The notes under the pieces: model-generated
Databases searched by the model: none
The model's input: the letters and a program-made list of their open reading frames with translations, nothing else
What the model was told of the DNA's origin: nothing
Position numbers and translations under genes: made by a program
Shown here: one piece after another, positions 8,936 through 17,104 of the stretch
Layout: the number at the start of each line of letters is the position of its first letter
Position numbering within the stretch: position 1 is the stretch's first letter
Source of the DNA: a virus
Virus record (IMG/VR): IMGVR_UViG_3300035670_011780
Coordinates: 1 to 31,462 of that record
DNA: 31,462 nt
Strand: one strand, 5' to 3'

Positions 8936-10078
8936 ATGAAAAAAATATGGTACGCCCCTTATAAGTTTGAATCTTATGGCGAAGAAGAAATTAAAGCAGT
9001 AGAAGAATCACTTCGTTCAGGATGGTTAGGTGGACAAGGTCCTAAATCAGTTGAATTTGAAGAAAAAATTGCTAAACGTTTTGGTAAAAAATACGGTATA
9101 TTCGTCAACTCAGGCTCTTCTGCTTGTTTGTTAGCTATCGCCGCTTTAAATTTACCTAAAGGTAGTAAAATTATTACTCCGTCTTGTACATTTTCTACTA
9201 CATTAGCTCCCATTTTACAATTAGGTTACTTCCCAGTATTTGTAGATGTAGGTTTAAGTGATTATGTAGCTGATATCGACCAAGTGATAGCCGCTATTAC
9301 TCCTGAAGTAAAAGCAATTATGTTACCTAATTTGATTGGTAATAAACCTGATTGGAAACGTTTGCGTCAAGAAATTAAATTGTTAGGCCGAACAGACATT
9401 ATTTTAATTGAAGATTCAGCTGATACAATCACTGAAACCCCTGAATCAGATGTTGCTACAACTAGTTTTTATGCTTCACACGTTATTACAGCTGGTGGTG
9501 TAGGAGGTATGGTAATGTTTAATGATAAAAAACATGTTACTTTAGCATTACAATATCGTGATTGGGGTCGTTTAGGTGATGATTCTGAAATTATGGATGA
9601 TCGCTTTAATCATATGGTAGATGGTATTCCTTATGATCATAAATTCCTATACTCAGTATTAGGTTATCACATGAAGGCAAGTGAGATGAATGCTGCTTTT
9701 GGTTTAGTCCAACTCCACCGTTTTGAAAAATTTGAACAAATCCGTAGAGCAAATGTTGAACGTTATCTTGAAAATCTACAAGGTGTAGGAGATCTAATCC
9801 TTCCTGATGATTCAATTAAACCTAATTGGTTAGCTATTCCTCTTCAAACAGAACGTCGTTTTGAATTACTTACTTTCCTAGAAAATAACAATATTCAAAC
9901 CCGTGTTACATTTGCAGGTAACGTAACTCGCCACCCAGCATATAGAGAATTCTTACAAGATTTTACTAACGCGGATACTATCATGAAAAACGGTTTCTTA
10001 TTAGGCGCACATCATGGAATGACTATTGAAGATGTAGATTACGTTTGTGATAAAATTAAGGAATTTTTTAATCAGTAA
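8936..10078 (+). CDS. DegT/DnrJ/EryC1-fold NDP-hexose 3-dehydratase-like enzyme (ColD/RfbH type)
   Basis: A 380-residue PLP-fold enzyme of the sugar aminotransferase family. In aminotransferases the cofactor is bound by a Lys within S-x-x-x-S/T-K-x-x-x-x-G-E-G-G. Here the segment reads S-F-Y-A-S-H-V-I-T-A-G-G-V-G-G, so His182 replaces that Lys. The same change defines ColD (GDP-4-keto-6-deoxymannose 3-dehydratase) and RfbH. Other RfbH/ColD-like blocks are Y-R-D-W-G-R, Y-D-H-K-F-L-Y-S-V-L-G-Y-H-M-K and F-A-G-N-V-T-R-H-P. The cysteine cluster of [2Fe-2S] RfbH is absent and the length fits ColD (388 aa), so a ColD-like reaction removing the C3 hydroxyl is most likely. The start is ATG 8936 in a TAAGTTAT context. 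An in-frame TTG at 8906 would overlap the previous gene without need. The nucleotide carrier is uncertain. Confidence 0.88.
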   Translation: MKKIWYAPYKFESYGEEEIKAVEESLRSGWLGGQGPKSVEFEEKIAKRFGKKYGIFVNSGSSACLLAIAALNLPKGSKIITPSCTFSTTLAPILQLGYFPVFVDVGLSDYVADIDQVIAAITPEVKAIMLPNLIGNKPDWKRLRQEIKLLGRTDIILIEDSADTITETPESDVATTSFYASHVITAGGVGGMVMFNDKKHVTLALQYRDWGRLGDDSEIMDDRFNHMVDGIPYDHKFLYSVLGYHMKASEMNAAFGLVQLHRFEKFEQIRRANVERYLENLQGVGDLILPDDSIKPNWLAIPLQTERRFELLTFLENNNIQTRVTFAGNVTRHPAYREFLQDFTNADTIMKNGFLLGAHHGMTIEDVDYVCDKIKEFFNQ

Positions 10079-10281
10079 TGGATCTCCAGTCAAGTATAAA
10101 AAAACAAGGTGAGTATGTAACTCAAATTATACACTTTATAGGAGGAGAAAAACGAACATTTAATAATATTAAATCCTCTGAAGTAAAACAGGGACAATTT
10201 ACTAAATTAATCACTAAAGATGAACGAATGATTCTAATTAATGATAAAAACGTTCTCTGCATAGAAGTCTTTCCAGAATGA
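10078..10281 (+). CDS. Small hypothetical protein (67 aa)
   Basis: A 67-residue protein overlapping both neighbours (1 nt with the dehydratase, 4 nt with the next gene). It looks like a compact beta-barrel: alternating strands such as V-T-Q-I-I-H-F-I-G-G, then K-L-I-T-K-D-E-R-M-I-L-I and N-V-L-C-I-E-V-F. No catalytic motif. Not recognised. It might be a small binding partner of a sugar enzyme, but this is only position-based. Confidence 0.6.
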   Translation: MDLQSSIKKQGEYVTQIIHFIGGEKRTFNNIKSSEVKQGQFTKLITKDERMILINDKNVLCIEVFPE

Positions 10282-10970
10282 AACCTGTAATTTTAGGTAA
10301 TGGTTTATTAGGTAAAGAATTAACCAAACAAACAGGGTGGGATATTTTATCCCGCTCTGTTAATGGTGTTGATTTAACTGATATTACTACATGGGCTCAT
10401 TTGTTATTACCTTATGACACCATCATTAATTGTATTGCTTATACAAATACTTACGATGATGATAAGAAAAAACATTGGAATATTAATTACAAATCAGTAG
10501 TTGAATTGATGGATTACTGTAATAATCATGGAAAAAAATTAGTTCATATTTCAACAGATTATGTATATGCTAATTCACTTGGTGTTCCTAACGAGGATAA
10601 TATTCCTGTTCATCAATCAACATATTACGCCTATACTAAATTACTAGCCGATGGTTATATTGAACTTAAAGGAAAAAATTATTTAATTCTTAGAGGTACT
10701 CAAAAACCAACTCCATTTCCTTATGAAAAAGCTTGGATAAATCAATTAGGTAATTTTGATTACGTTAATGTTATTGCTGATTTGTATATTAAATTAATAA
10801 AAAAAGATGCAAAAGGTTTATTTAATGTAGGAACTGAACCTAAAAGTATGTATATTTTAGCCCAAAAAACCAACCCAGATGTTAAATACACTTACATTAA
10901 TGATGAAAAAATTCCATTAGATGTAAGCATGGATGTTTCAAAATTAAATAAATTTTTATATGAAAATTAG
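10278..10970 (+). CDS. Short-chain dehydrogenase-type sugar-nucleotide reductase (RmlD-like)
   Basis: A 230-residue extended SDR. The NAD(P) site is G7-x-G9-x-x-G12 (L-G-N-G-L-L-G), followed by I-S-T-D-Y-V-Y-A-N-S (91-100) and the catalytic Y117-x-x-x-K121 (Y-A-Y-T-K). The T-D-Y-V-Y block and short length are most like dTDP-4-dehydrorhamnose reductase (RmlD), which reduces the 4-keto group of the sugar. It is shorter than RmlD (about 290 aa), with a reduced C-terminal substrate domain. It could perform the final 4-keto reduction of a deoxysugar in this cassette. Other nucleotide carriers (GDP, UDP, CDP) are possible. Confidence 0.82.
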   Translation: MKPVILGNGLLGKELTKQTGWDILSRSVNGVDLTDITTWAHLLLPYDTIINCIAYTNTYDDDKKKHWNINYKSVVELMDYCNNHGKKLVHISTDYVYANSLGVPNEDNIPVHQSTYYAYTKLLADGYIELKGKNYLILRGTQKPTPFPYEKAWINQLGNFDYVNVIADLYIKLIKKDAKGLFNVGTEPKSMYILAQKTNPDVKYTYINDEKIPLDVSMDVSKLNKFLYEN

Positions 10971-11601
10971 TTATGCTATTTTAACTCACAACGAAGGTGA
11001 GTATATTGCCGAATTACTTACGTTATTAACAACATATAAACGTGATATAGATGAGATTGTTATTGTTGACGACTACTCTGATGATGAAAAAACTAAGTCT
11101 GTATTAAACGATTTTAGAGATTTAATTACTCTTAATTATAGAACCTTTGATGGTGATCATACTCAAAAGAATTATCTTAACAGTAAATGTACTGGTGATT
11201 ATATTCTTCAACTTGATGCCGATGAATTAGTTTACCCTGAGTTTTTAAAAATGCTTCCTGAATTGTTAGAAGAAAATAATGAAACGGATTTGTTCATTAT
11301 GCCTCGAATCAATACAGTAGAAGGATTAACCCAAGAATATATTCAAAAATGGAGATGGAATGTCAATGAAAAAGGATGGGTTAACTTCCCAGATTGGCAA
11401 ATGCGTCTTTATAGGAATTGTGATTGGGTAAAATGGGATGGTTTACTTCATAGTAAAATTGAAGGACATAAATCATATGTTTTTTTACCTACCGAAGAAT
11501 TATTTTGTATAATTCACCAAAAACAATTAGCTCGTCAAGTTGAACAAAATAACTTGTATGATAAAATTGAACAAACAGGACGTACTAAATATAAAGTATG
11601 A
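10960..11601 (+). CDS. Glycosyltransferase, family 2-like (GT-A fold)
   Basis: A 213-residue GT-A enzyme. It opens with I-S-Y-A-I-L-T-H-N-E-G-E-Y-I, has the nucleotide-binding V-D-D-Y-S-D-D (36-42) and the metal-binding D-A-D at 86-88 (L-Q-L-D-A-D-E). These features and the length match the minimal catalytic domain of GT2 glycosyltransferases related to LPS core enzymes. It overlaps the SDR gene by 11 nt and the next gene by 4 nt. It would use a nucleotide sugar in the cytoplasm. Donor and acceptor cannot be read from sequence. Confidence 0.85.
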   Translation: MKISYAILTHNEGEYIAELLTLLTTYKRDIDEIVIVDDYSDDEKTKSVLNDFRDLITLNYRTFDGDHTQKNYLNSKCTGDYILQLDADELVYPEFLKMLPELLEENNETDLFIMPRINTVEGLTQEYIQKWRWNVNEKGWVNFPDWQMRLYRNCDWVKWDGLLHSKIEGHKSYVFLPTEELFCIIHQKQLARQVEQNNLYDKIEQTGRTKYKV

Positions 11602-12290
11602 ATCTAGTCATATCCCCAGCTGGTGATAAATCTCTCCATAAAGAATGGTTAAAAGGAAAACCTAATTTTGAATTAGTTTTACTTTATTATGGAGAAAATA
11701 TGGAAATAGCTAAAACATATCTTCAAGATACTCCTAATGTTTATGCTTCTAAAGGATTTAAATGGTGGTTAATTAAGTCTTTTATAGAAGACAATTTAGA
11801 ATGGTTATCCCAATTTGAATATATCTGGTTCCCGGATGATGATGTTGAAATAGATGCAGAAAATATTAACAAGTTATTTAATACAGCAAAACAATATTCT
11901 CTTTGGTTATGTCAACCTTCACTTTTAGGTTATGCTTCTCATAAAATAACTTTGCCTCAACAAAATTCTTTATTACGTTATACTAATTTCGTAGAAGTAA
12001 TGGCTCCAATGATGAATTTAGATACAGTATTAAAACTTAAAGAAACTTTTGATGTTAATTACTCATCTTGGGGATTAGATGGAATTTGGCCTTATTTATT
12101 AGGACATCCTAAAGATAAAATAGCCATTATAGATACCATAATCATGAAACATACTAAACCCCCAGGAAATCCTGAATTATATTCTCAGATTTCTCATTCT
12201 ATAGAATACGATACTGAATTAGCTTACGAAAAATACGCTCCGGGAATGAGTTTCCCCCATATTGAATATACACAAATACCTTTAAATTAA
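11598..12290 (+). CDS. GT-A-like protein of DUF707 type
   Basis: A 230-residue protein that seems to be a GT-A-fold enzyme of the DUF707 kind. The key segment is Y-I-W-F-P-D-D-D-V-E-I-D, where D80-D82 would form the DxD-type metal and donor site. A second block, W-G-L-D-G-I-W-P (158-165), is followed by I-I-D-T-I-I-M-K-H-T-K-P. Both blocks are typical of DUF707 proteins, which are predicted but unproven glycosyltransferases. There are no membrane segments. The gene sits inside an unbroken run of sugar genes. The family name is from memory; the GT-A nature is better supported than the exact family. Confidence 0.7.
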   Translation: MNLVISPAGDKSLHKEWLKGKPNFELVLLYYGENMEIAKTYLQDTPNVYASKGFKWWLIKSFIEDNLEWLSQFEYIWFPDDDVEIDAENINKLFNTAKQYSLWLCQPSLLGYASHKITLPQQNSLLRYTNFVEVMAPMMNLDTVLKLKETFDVNYSSWGLDGIWPYLLGHPKDKIAIIDTIIMKHTKPPGNPELYSQISHSIEYDTELAYEKYAPGMSFPHIEYTQIPLN

Positions 12291-12291
12291 A

Positions 12292-12693
12292 ATGAATAGA
12301 AAATATCTACCAACATTAAGTGAACTTGTCGATAGATTGTCAATTGTACAATTAAAAGAAGTTTTTATAACAGAACATAAAGAAGAATATTCTCAAGAAA
12401 TAGCTGATATTACCCATGATATTCAGGTATTATTAGATGAACAAGATGGTAAAATTACAGCAGAAACTATTCGTGCTATAGTTGTTTTATCTCAAATGAA
12501 TCTTCACATATGGCACAATGAATCTAATTACCGTAAGGGTATTAAAGACGGTAATAACCTGGAATTAACGCATGGTCTAAACGGTATCCGTAATGTCGCT
12601 AAAAACCGCATCCAAGAAGTAGTAGGTGGTCGTAAAGATTACAAAATTGATTGTTTAGCAGCAGAATTTAAAGATTGGGAAATTAGTTGGTAA
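12292..12693 (+). CDS. Conserved hypothetical protein (133 aa) in the glycan cassette
   Basis: A 133-residue, mostly helical protein starting 1 nt after the previous stop. Distinct stretches are T-L-S-E-L-V-D-R-L-S-I-V-Q-L-K-E, then L-H-I-W-H-N-E-S-N-Y-R-K-G and L-T-H-G-L-N-G-I-R-N-V-A-K-N-R-I-Q-E. The conserved-looking W-H, R and N residues suggest an active or binding site, but I cannot name the family. Proteins of this look appear beside sugar genes in phages and in LPS-type clusters. A role in glycan synthesis is inferred from location only. Confidence 0.6.
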   Translation: MNRKYLPTLSELVDRLSIVQLKEVFITEHKEEYSQEIADITHDIQVLLDEQDGKITAETIRAIVVLSQMNLHIWHNESNYRKGIKDGNNLELTHGLNGIRNVAKNRIQEVVGGRKDYKIDCLAAEFKDWEISW

Positions 12694-12694
12694 T

Positions 12695-13582
12695 ATGAAT
12701 AAAAAATTAGTTTTTAATATAACATTTCATAATCAGTTAGAACATCTTAAATTTCATTTAGATGTGATAACAAAGTGGGAATGTAATAGAAATAGTGAGT
12801 TTGTAATTACAAGTGCTCATAAAGAAAATCTTTTTAAAATAAAAGAATATTGTACTTTAAATTTTATTACTCATAAATTTGATTATATCTTTGTTGAAGA
12901 TGATTTTGGTTATCACAAAGGCACGTTAATTAATGTTAATGAAGGAATAAAACATATAAATAATAACAAACAATATGATTATTTGATAAATGTAGAAGGT
13001 GATAATATGTTTTATGATGAAACAAAATTTCTAAATCTACTCTCAGAAATGGAAATTCATGATAAACATTTATTGATTATAGATTGGGTTACAAGAGGAG
13101 GTTATTTGTATACTAATTATCCTAATTTACCTAAATATCATGCTCTTACCACATTAAATATCTACAGTAAGTATTTTATAGATAATCACTATCCTTTAGA
13201 ATATTATGATGAGTTAACAAATTTTGGTTGGGAAAATAACCCTGGGACACCTTTTGAGGATTATTTAGGCATGGCTTTTAACAAAAAACATTCCCTAAAT
13301 TCAGATGATGAAGTTTTAGAATATTTTAATTCATGTGCTTATTATTTGAATTATGATATGTCTTGGAAATTAACTCCAAATCATGGAATTTGTACTAAAG
13401 ATTCATATTATGATTTTAATAAAAAATGTTTTGTTTGTTGTGGTGAAGACATCCCTATATCAGCTTATTTACCAAATGCTCATACTCCTGACAGGTTTAT
13501 AAAATATGGACTTGTATTATTTACAAAAGAAATAGAACCTACTTTGAAATTTATAGAATTATATAAACCTTACTTAAGTTAA
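12695..13582 (+). CDS. Putative GT-A-like glycosyltransferase (295 aa)
   Basis: A 295-residue soluble protein. The N-terminus (K-L-V-F-N-I-T-F-H-N-Q-L-E-H-L) resembles the first strand and helix of GT-A enzymes, and L-I-N-V-E-G-D-N-M-F-Y-D (97-108) sits where a DxD metal motif is expected, although it reads E-G-D. Later parts have many Tyr and Asn residues and no recognised motif. It is not a close match to any family I know. Its place between two sugar genes with 1-nt gaps supports a glycan role. It could also be an inactive relative. Confidence 0.5.
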   Translation: MNKKLVFNITFHNQLEHLKFHLDVITKWECNRNSEFVITSAHKENLFKIKEYCTLNFITHKFDYIFVEDDFGYHKGTLINVNEGIKHINNNKQYDYLINVEGDNMFYDETKFLNLLSEMEIHDKHLLIIDWVTRGGYLYTNYPNLPKYHALTTLNIYSKYFIDNHYPLEYYDELTNFGWENNPGTPFEDYLGMAFNKKHSLNSDDEVLEYFNSCAYYLNYDMSWKLTPNHGICTKDSYYDFNKKCFVCCGEDIPISAYLPNAHTPDRFIKYGLVLFTKEIEPTLKFIELYKPYLS

Positions 13583-13583
13583 T

Positions 13584-14333
13584 ATGAAGTTTTTAGTTAT
13601 AGGAGATAGTTGTTCAGACATATATGTTTATTGTAATTCAACTAGATTTTGCCCTGATGCTCCCGTTCCTGTTTTAAATCCTATTAAAACAATTAGTTCT
13701 TTAGGGATGGCAGGAAATGTAGCTGATAATTTAAAAGGATTAGAAACCACAGTAGATTTTATTACTAATGAAGAATCAATTAAAAAAATTCGTTATGTAG
13801 ATGATAGAACAAATCATATGTTCATCAGAATAGATGAAGGTGAATCTAACATTGAACGAATTTCTAAATTTACTTTAGAAAATATCAAGTGGGAAGAATA
13901 TGAAGCTGTAATTGTAAGTGATTACTGTAAAGGATTTTTATTAGAAGAAGATCTTAAATATATCTCTCAACATCACTTCCTTACATTTTTAGATACTAAA
14001 AAACAGTTAAACGGGTTTGCGGATGATTTTACATTTATAAAAATAAATGATGTAGAATATAGTAAAACTAAATCAACCATTTTACCTCATTTAGAAGAAA
14101 AATTAATTGTAACTTTAGGTTCTAAAGGAGCAAAATTTAAAAACAAAACATATCCTGTAAAGCAAGTTGATGTTAGAGATACAAGTGGGGCAGGAGATAC
14201 ATTTATTGCAGGTTTAACTTATAAATATGCTTTAAGTTTAGATATCCAAGAAGCAATTAAGTTTGCCAATAAATGTTCAAGTCAAGTAGTACAGAAAAAA
14301 GGAACAGCAAAAGTAAATATTAATGAATTATGA
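13584..14333 (+). CDS. PfkB-family sugar kinase, HldE/RfaE N-domain-like
   Basis: A 249-residue PfkB-fold kinase. The start (V-I-G-D-S-C-S-D-I-Y-V-Y) and the R-F-C-P-D-A-P-V-P-V block (21-30) match the heptose-7-phosphate kinase domain of HldE/RfaE, whose hallmark is S-P-E-A-P-V-P-V. It has the Gly-rich G-M-A-G-N-V-A (41-47) and the ATP/anion-hole motif D-T-S-G-A-G-D (199-205) with catalytic base Asp205. It lacks the HldE cytidylyltransferase domain and is short for the kinase domain (about 315 aa), so part of the lid or a helix pair is trimmed. It probably phosphorylates a sugar phosphate at C1 before nucleotide activation. A separate nucleotidyltransferase is not visible in the window. Confidence 0.8.
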   Translation: MKFLVIGDSCSDIYVYCNSTRFCPDAPVPVLNPIKTISSLGMAGNVADNLKGLETTVDFITNEESIKKIRYVDDRTNHMFIRIDEGESNIERISKFTLENIKWEEYEAVIVSDYCKGFLLEEDLKYISQHHFLTFLDTKKQLNGFADDFTFIKINDVEYSKTKSTILPHLEEKLIVTLGSKGAKFKNKTYPVKQVDVRDTSGAGDTFIAGLTYKYALSLDIQEAIKFANKCSSQVVQKKGTAKVNINEL

Positions 14334-14851
14334 AATTTGAATTTAGTAAAATCCTCCCTGAGGTAGCAATTATTCAACCTAGTGTATTCTATGATTATAG
14401 AGGAGAGTATGTTGAAACATGGAATCAAGAACATTATAAAGCCTTTAATTATGGTAAAATAGAGTTTAAACAAGATGATATTAGTACATCTGTAAAACAT
14501 ACTCTTAGAGGTTTACATGGTGATTTTGAAACTTGGAAACTTGTGCAATGTTTATATGGTTCATTATTACAAGTAGTAGTAGACATGAGACCAGATAGTG
14601 AAAATTATCTTAAATATGATATGTTTCCTATTAATGACAAAAACCGTAACCAAATTTTAGTACCTCCTGGGTTTGCTAATGGTCATTTAGTAATGAGTGA
14701 TTTTGGTATTTTCTCATACAAACAATCTACTTTATATAAAGGTGCTGGAGCACAATTTACTGTTAGATGGAATGACCCTAAAGTAAATATAGCTTGGCCT
14801 ATTGATAACCCTATATTATCATCACGAGATAAAAACGCAGAACTACTATGA
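14330..14851 (+). CDS. RmlC-type NDP-4-keto-sugar 3,5-epimerase
   Basis: A 173-residue cupin with the RmlC signature: F-K-Q-D-D-I-S-T-S (46-54), L-R-G-L-H (59-63, catalytic His63), K-L-V-Q near 70, V-V-V-D-M-R (82-87), V-P-P-G-F-A-N-G-H-L-V (111-121), and a W-x-D-P...W-P-I tail. RmlC inverts C3 and C5 of a 4-keto-6-deoxy sugar nucleotide. One change stands out: the usual G-F-A-H-G-F is here G-F-A-N-G-H, so a substrate-contact His is moved by two positions. This may mean a 3- or 5-epimerase with a different substrate. It overlaps both neighbours by 4 nt. Confidence 0.88.
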   Translation: MKFEFSKILPEVAIIQPSVFYDYRGEYVETWNQEHYKAFNYGKIEFKQDDISTSVKHTLRGLHGDFETWKLVQCLYGSLLQVVVDMRPDSENYLKYDMFPINDKNRNQILVPPGFANGHLVMSDFGIFSYKQSTLYKGAGAQFTVRWNDPKVNIAWPIDNPILSSRDKNAELL

Positions 14852-15798
14852 AAATTTTAATTACAGGAGCAGCAGGATACATTGGCTCCGTTTTAATCGA
14901 TTACCTATTTTCCAATCATGATGAAATGTTTGATAAAATTATCGCTGTTGATAGTTTAATGTACAATCAAACAACTCTTACTCAATATTGTCATCGAGAT
15001 GAATTTGAGTTTCATAAATTAGATGTTCGTGATTACGATAAAATGCTTCCTTTAGTACAAGAAGCAGATGTAATTATTCCACTAGCTTGTATCGTTGGAA
15101 TGCCAGCTTGTAAAAAATACCCTGAACTTACAGTTGCAACAAACCAAGAAGCCGTTCAGTGGTTAACTACAGTAACTCGACCTGATCAAAAAATTATTTT
15201 CCCAACTACAAATAGTGGTTATGGAATTGGTCAAGATGGAATTCATTGTACTGAAGAAACACCTTTAAATCCAATTTCACTTTATGGTGTAACTAAAACT
15301 GAAGCTGAAAAATCATTATTAACCAATGGCAATGCTGTTACTTTAAGATTAGCTACAGTATTTGGTATGTCTCCTAGAATGCGTTTGGATTTGTTAGTAA
15401 ATGACTTTACCTATAAAGCTTATAAAGATAAGTATATTGTATTGTTTGAATCTCACTTTAAACGCAATTTTATTCATATTAGAGATATTGCTTATACATT
15501 TGTATTTGTTATGCAAAACTTTGATAAAATGAAAGGTCAAACATATAATGTAGGATTATCATCAGCTAATATTAGTAAAAAAGAATTGTGTGAAGCTATT
15601 AAAACATTTATTCCTGATTTTTATATTGCCGAAAGTGAAATCAATGAAGATCCAGATAAACGAAATTATATTGTAAGTAATGATAAATTAGAATCATTAG
15701 GTTGGTTTCCTAAATTTACATTAGAAGCTGGTATTGCTGAATTACTTAAAGCATATCCAATTATTGAAAATTCAAATAATAATTTTACAAATTTATAA
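14848..15798 (+). CDS. NAD-dependent sugar epimerase/dehydratase (extended SDR)
   Basis: A 316-residue extended SDR with G7-A-A-G10-Y-I-G13, a T-T-N-S-G-Y-G block (120-126), catalytic Y146-G-V-T-K150, and the R-N-F-I-H-I-R-D substrate-domain motif. Length and motifs are complete for a sugar-nucleotide epimerase or 4,6-dehydratase. The C-terminal stretch with I-N-E-D-P-D-K-R-N-Y is typical of a subgroup seen in surface-sugar clusters, not of classic GalE or RmlB. The exact reaction is open: it could provide the 4-keto intermediate needed by the other enzymes. It overlaps the previous gene by 4 nt and the next by 1 nt. Confidence 0.85.
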   Translation: MKILITGAAGYIGSVLIDYLFSNHDEMFDKIIAVDSLMYNQTTLTQYCHRDEFEFHKLDVRDYDKMLPLVQEADVIIPLACIVGMPACKKYPELTVATNQEAVQWLTTVTRPDQKIIFPTTNSGYGIGQDGIHCTEETPLNPISLYGVTKTEAEKSLLTNGNAVTLRLATVFGMSPRMRLDLLVNDFTYKAYKDKYIVLFESHFKRNFIHIRDIAYTFVFVMQNFDKMKGQTYNVGLSSANISKKELCEAIKTFIPDFYIAESEINEDPDKRNYIVSNDKLESLGWFPKFTLEAGIAELLKAYPIIENSNNNFTNL

Positions 15799-16436
15799 TG
15801 AATACTCAATTTCAAGAATTTAATAGATTATACGACCAGATCTTCCAAACAACTTTGTTTGGGGGACCTGGTACTGGTTATACAAAGTGTGGAGATAGTG
15901 ATTGGCACTTAATGACTTTATTCGCTTTAGTACTACAGACTCGAGCTAAAAATATTTTAGAGTTAGGAGTAAGATATGGAGATACTTCATTACCTTTAAC
16001 AATGGGAGCTTATATTACTGGGGGAACAGTAGAAGCTGTTGATATAGAACCAACAGAATGGATATGTCCTGATATACTAAAACCTCATTACGAATTTTAC
16101 CAATCAGACGCTATTGAATACCTCCAAACAGCTAATAAAATTTATGATATAATCTACATTGATGATTGGCATACTTATCCTCATGTTAAAACAGAACTAG
16201 AATTAATCGATCGCCTTTCAAATGAAAACACAATTATTCTACTACATGATTTGATGGGTAATAATTGCACACCAAATTATTTTCAACCTTTATCTTTAAG
16301 AGGAACAGAATGGGATGAAGGAGGACCATTTAGAGCAGTTAATGAATTAAATCCTGATAAATGGGAATGGATGACTATACCTGTAAATAATGGTCTAACA
16401 CTTTTAAGAAAACGTTCCGAAATAATAAACTTTTAA
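15798..16436 (+). CDS. Class I SAM-dependent methyltransferase (MTF24-like)
   Basis: A 212-residue Rossmann-fold methyltransferase. The SAM-binding loop is I-L-E-L-G-V-R-Y-G-D-T-S (about 53-64), followed by the acidic end of strand 2 in A-V-D-I-E-P and the D-I-I-Y-I-D-D-W-H-T-Y block. The I-D-x-x-H-x-Y pattern is typical of the Methyltransf_24 family often found in glycan clusters (cephalosporin-hydroxylase-like or sugar O-methyltransferases). It begins on the stop of the SDR gene. The likely role is methylation of a sugar or a glycan terminus. The target is unknown. Confidence 0.8.
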   Translation: MNTQFQEFNRLYDQIFQTTLFGGPGTGYTKCGDSDWHLMTLFALVLQTRAKNILELGVRYGDTSLPLTMGAYITGGTVEAVDIEPTEWICPDILKPHYEFYQSDAIEYLQTANKIYDIIYIDDWHTYPHVKTELELIDRLSNENTIILLHDLMGNNCTPNYFQPLSLRGTEWDEGGPFRAVNELNPDKWEWMTIPVNNGLTLLRKRSEIINF

Positions 16437-16438
16437 AT

Positions 16439-17104
16439 ATGAAAATCAAAGAAACACTTCAAACAACTTCTGGATACACAGGTCATGAATTTGATGGTAC
16501 CCATAACCCTGAATGTCCTGGATATGGACATGGAGATGGAATTCGTCATGCTAAAAAAACGGATCATGATACTTATTTTAATTTAGCTAAAGATTTATTT
16601 GATAAATATCCAAATGTATCCAAAGTTTTAGAATTAGGATGTGGAGCAGGAAACCTTTCGGCTCATTATAGATCATTATCTCCTAATGTTCTTTATGTAA
16701 CCGTAGATATCAATGCTGTATCTCCTACTTTAGGATTAATAAATCCTGAAACTCATGTGATTGGATTCACAGATAGACCATTTAATATTGTGGATGAAAA
16801 TGAAAATACTATTAAATTTGATTTAGTATTTTCCTTTGAACACTTTGAACACATCCCACCTGAAAGAGTTCCCCAATTGTTAACTAACATTAAAAATCAC
16901 ATCCATAAAGATACTATAATCGTTGCATCGGCTGCTAAATTTTCATCAGTAATACATCCTACAGCTTGGCCTAAATATAAATGGGATGAAGTTCTTAATG
17001 AAAATGGTTTTAAATTAGTAGATGATACTATTTTACATCAATTTAATGCCCCTTGTAATTTTGATGTATCAAATAGCACAGAATTAATTTTTCAATTAAA
17101 ATGA
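16439..17104 (+). CDS. Class I SAM-dependent methyltransferase
   Basis: A 221-residue methyltransferase with motif I V-L-E-L-G-C-G-A-G-N-L (about 64-74), motif II T-V-D-I-N, and the post-motif L-V-F-S-F-E-H-F-E-H-I segment typical of Methyltransf_11/25 enzymes. The N-terminal region is Gly/His-rich (G-Y-G-H-G-D-G-I-R-H-A) and unusual. It may help hold the acceptor. It is the second methyltransferase in a row, so the glycan product may be methylated at two sites or on two sugars. It overlaps the next gene by 4 nt. Confidence 0.82.
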   Translation: MKIKETLQTTSGYTGHEFDGTHNPECPGYGHGDGIRHAKKTDHDTYFNLAKDLFDKYPNVSKVLELGCGAGNLSAHYRSLSPNVLYVTVDINAVSPTLGLINPETHVIGFTDRPFNIVDENENTIKFDLVFSFEHFEHIPPERVPQLLTNIKNHIHKDTIIVASAAKFSSVIHPTAWPKYKWDEVLNENGFKLVDDTILHQFNAPCNFDVSNSTELIFQLK

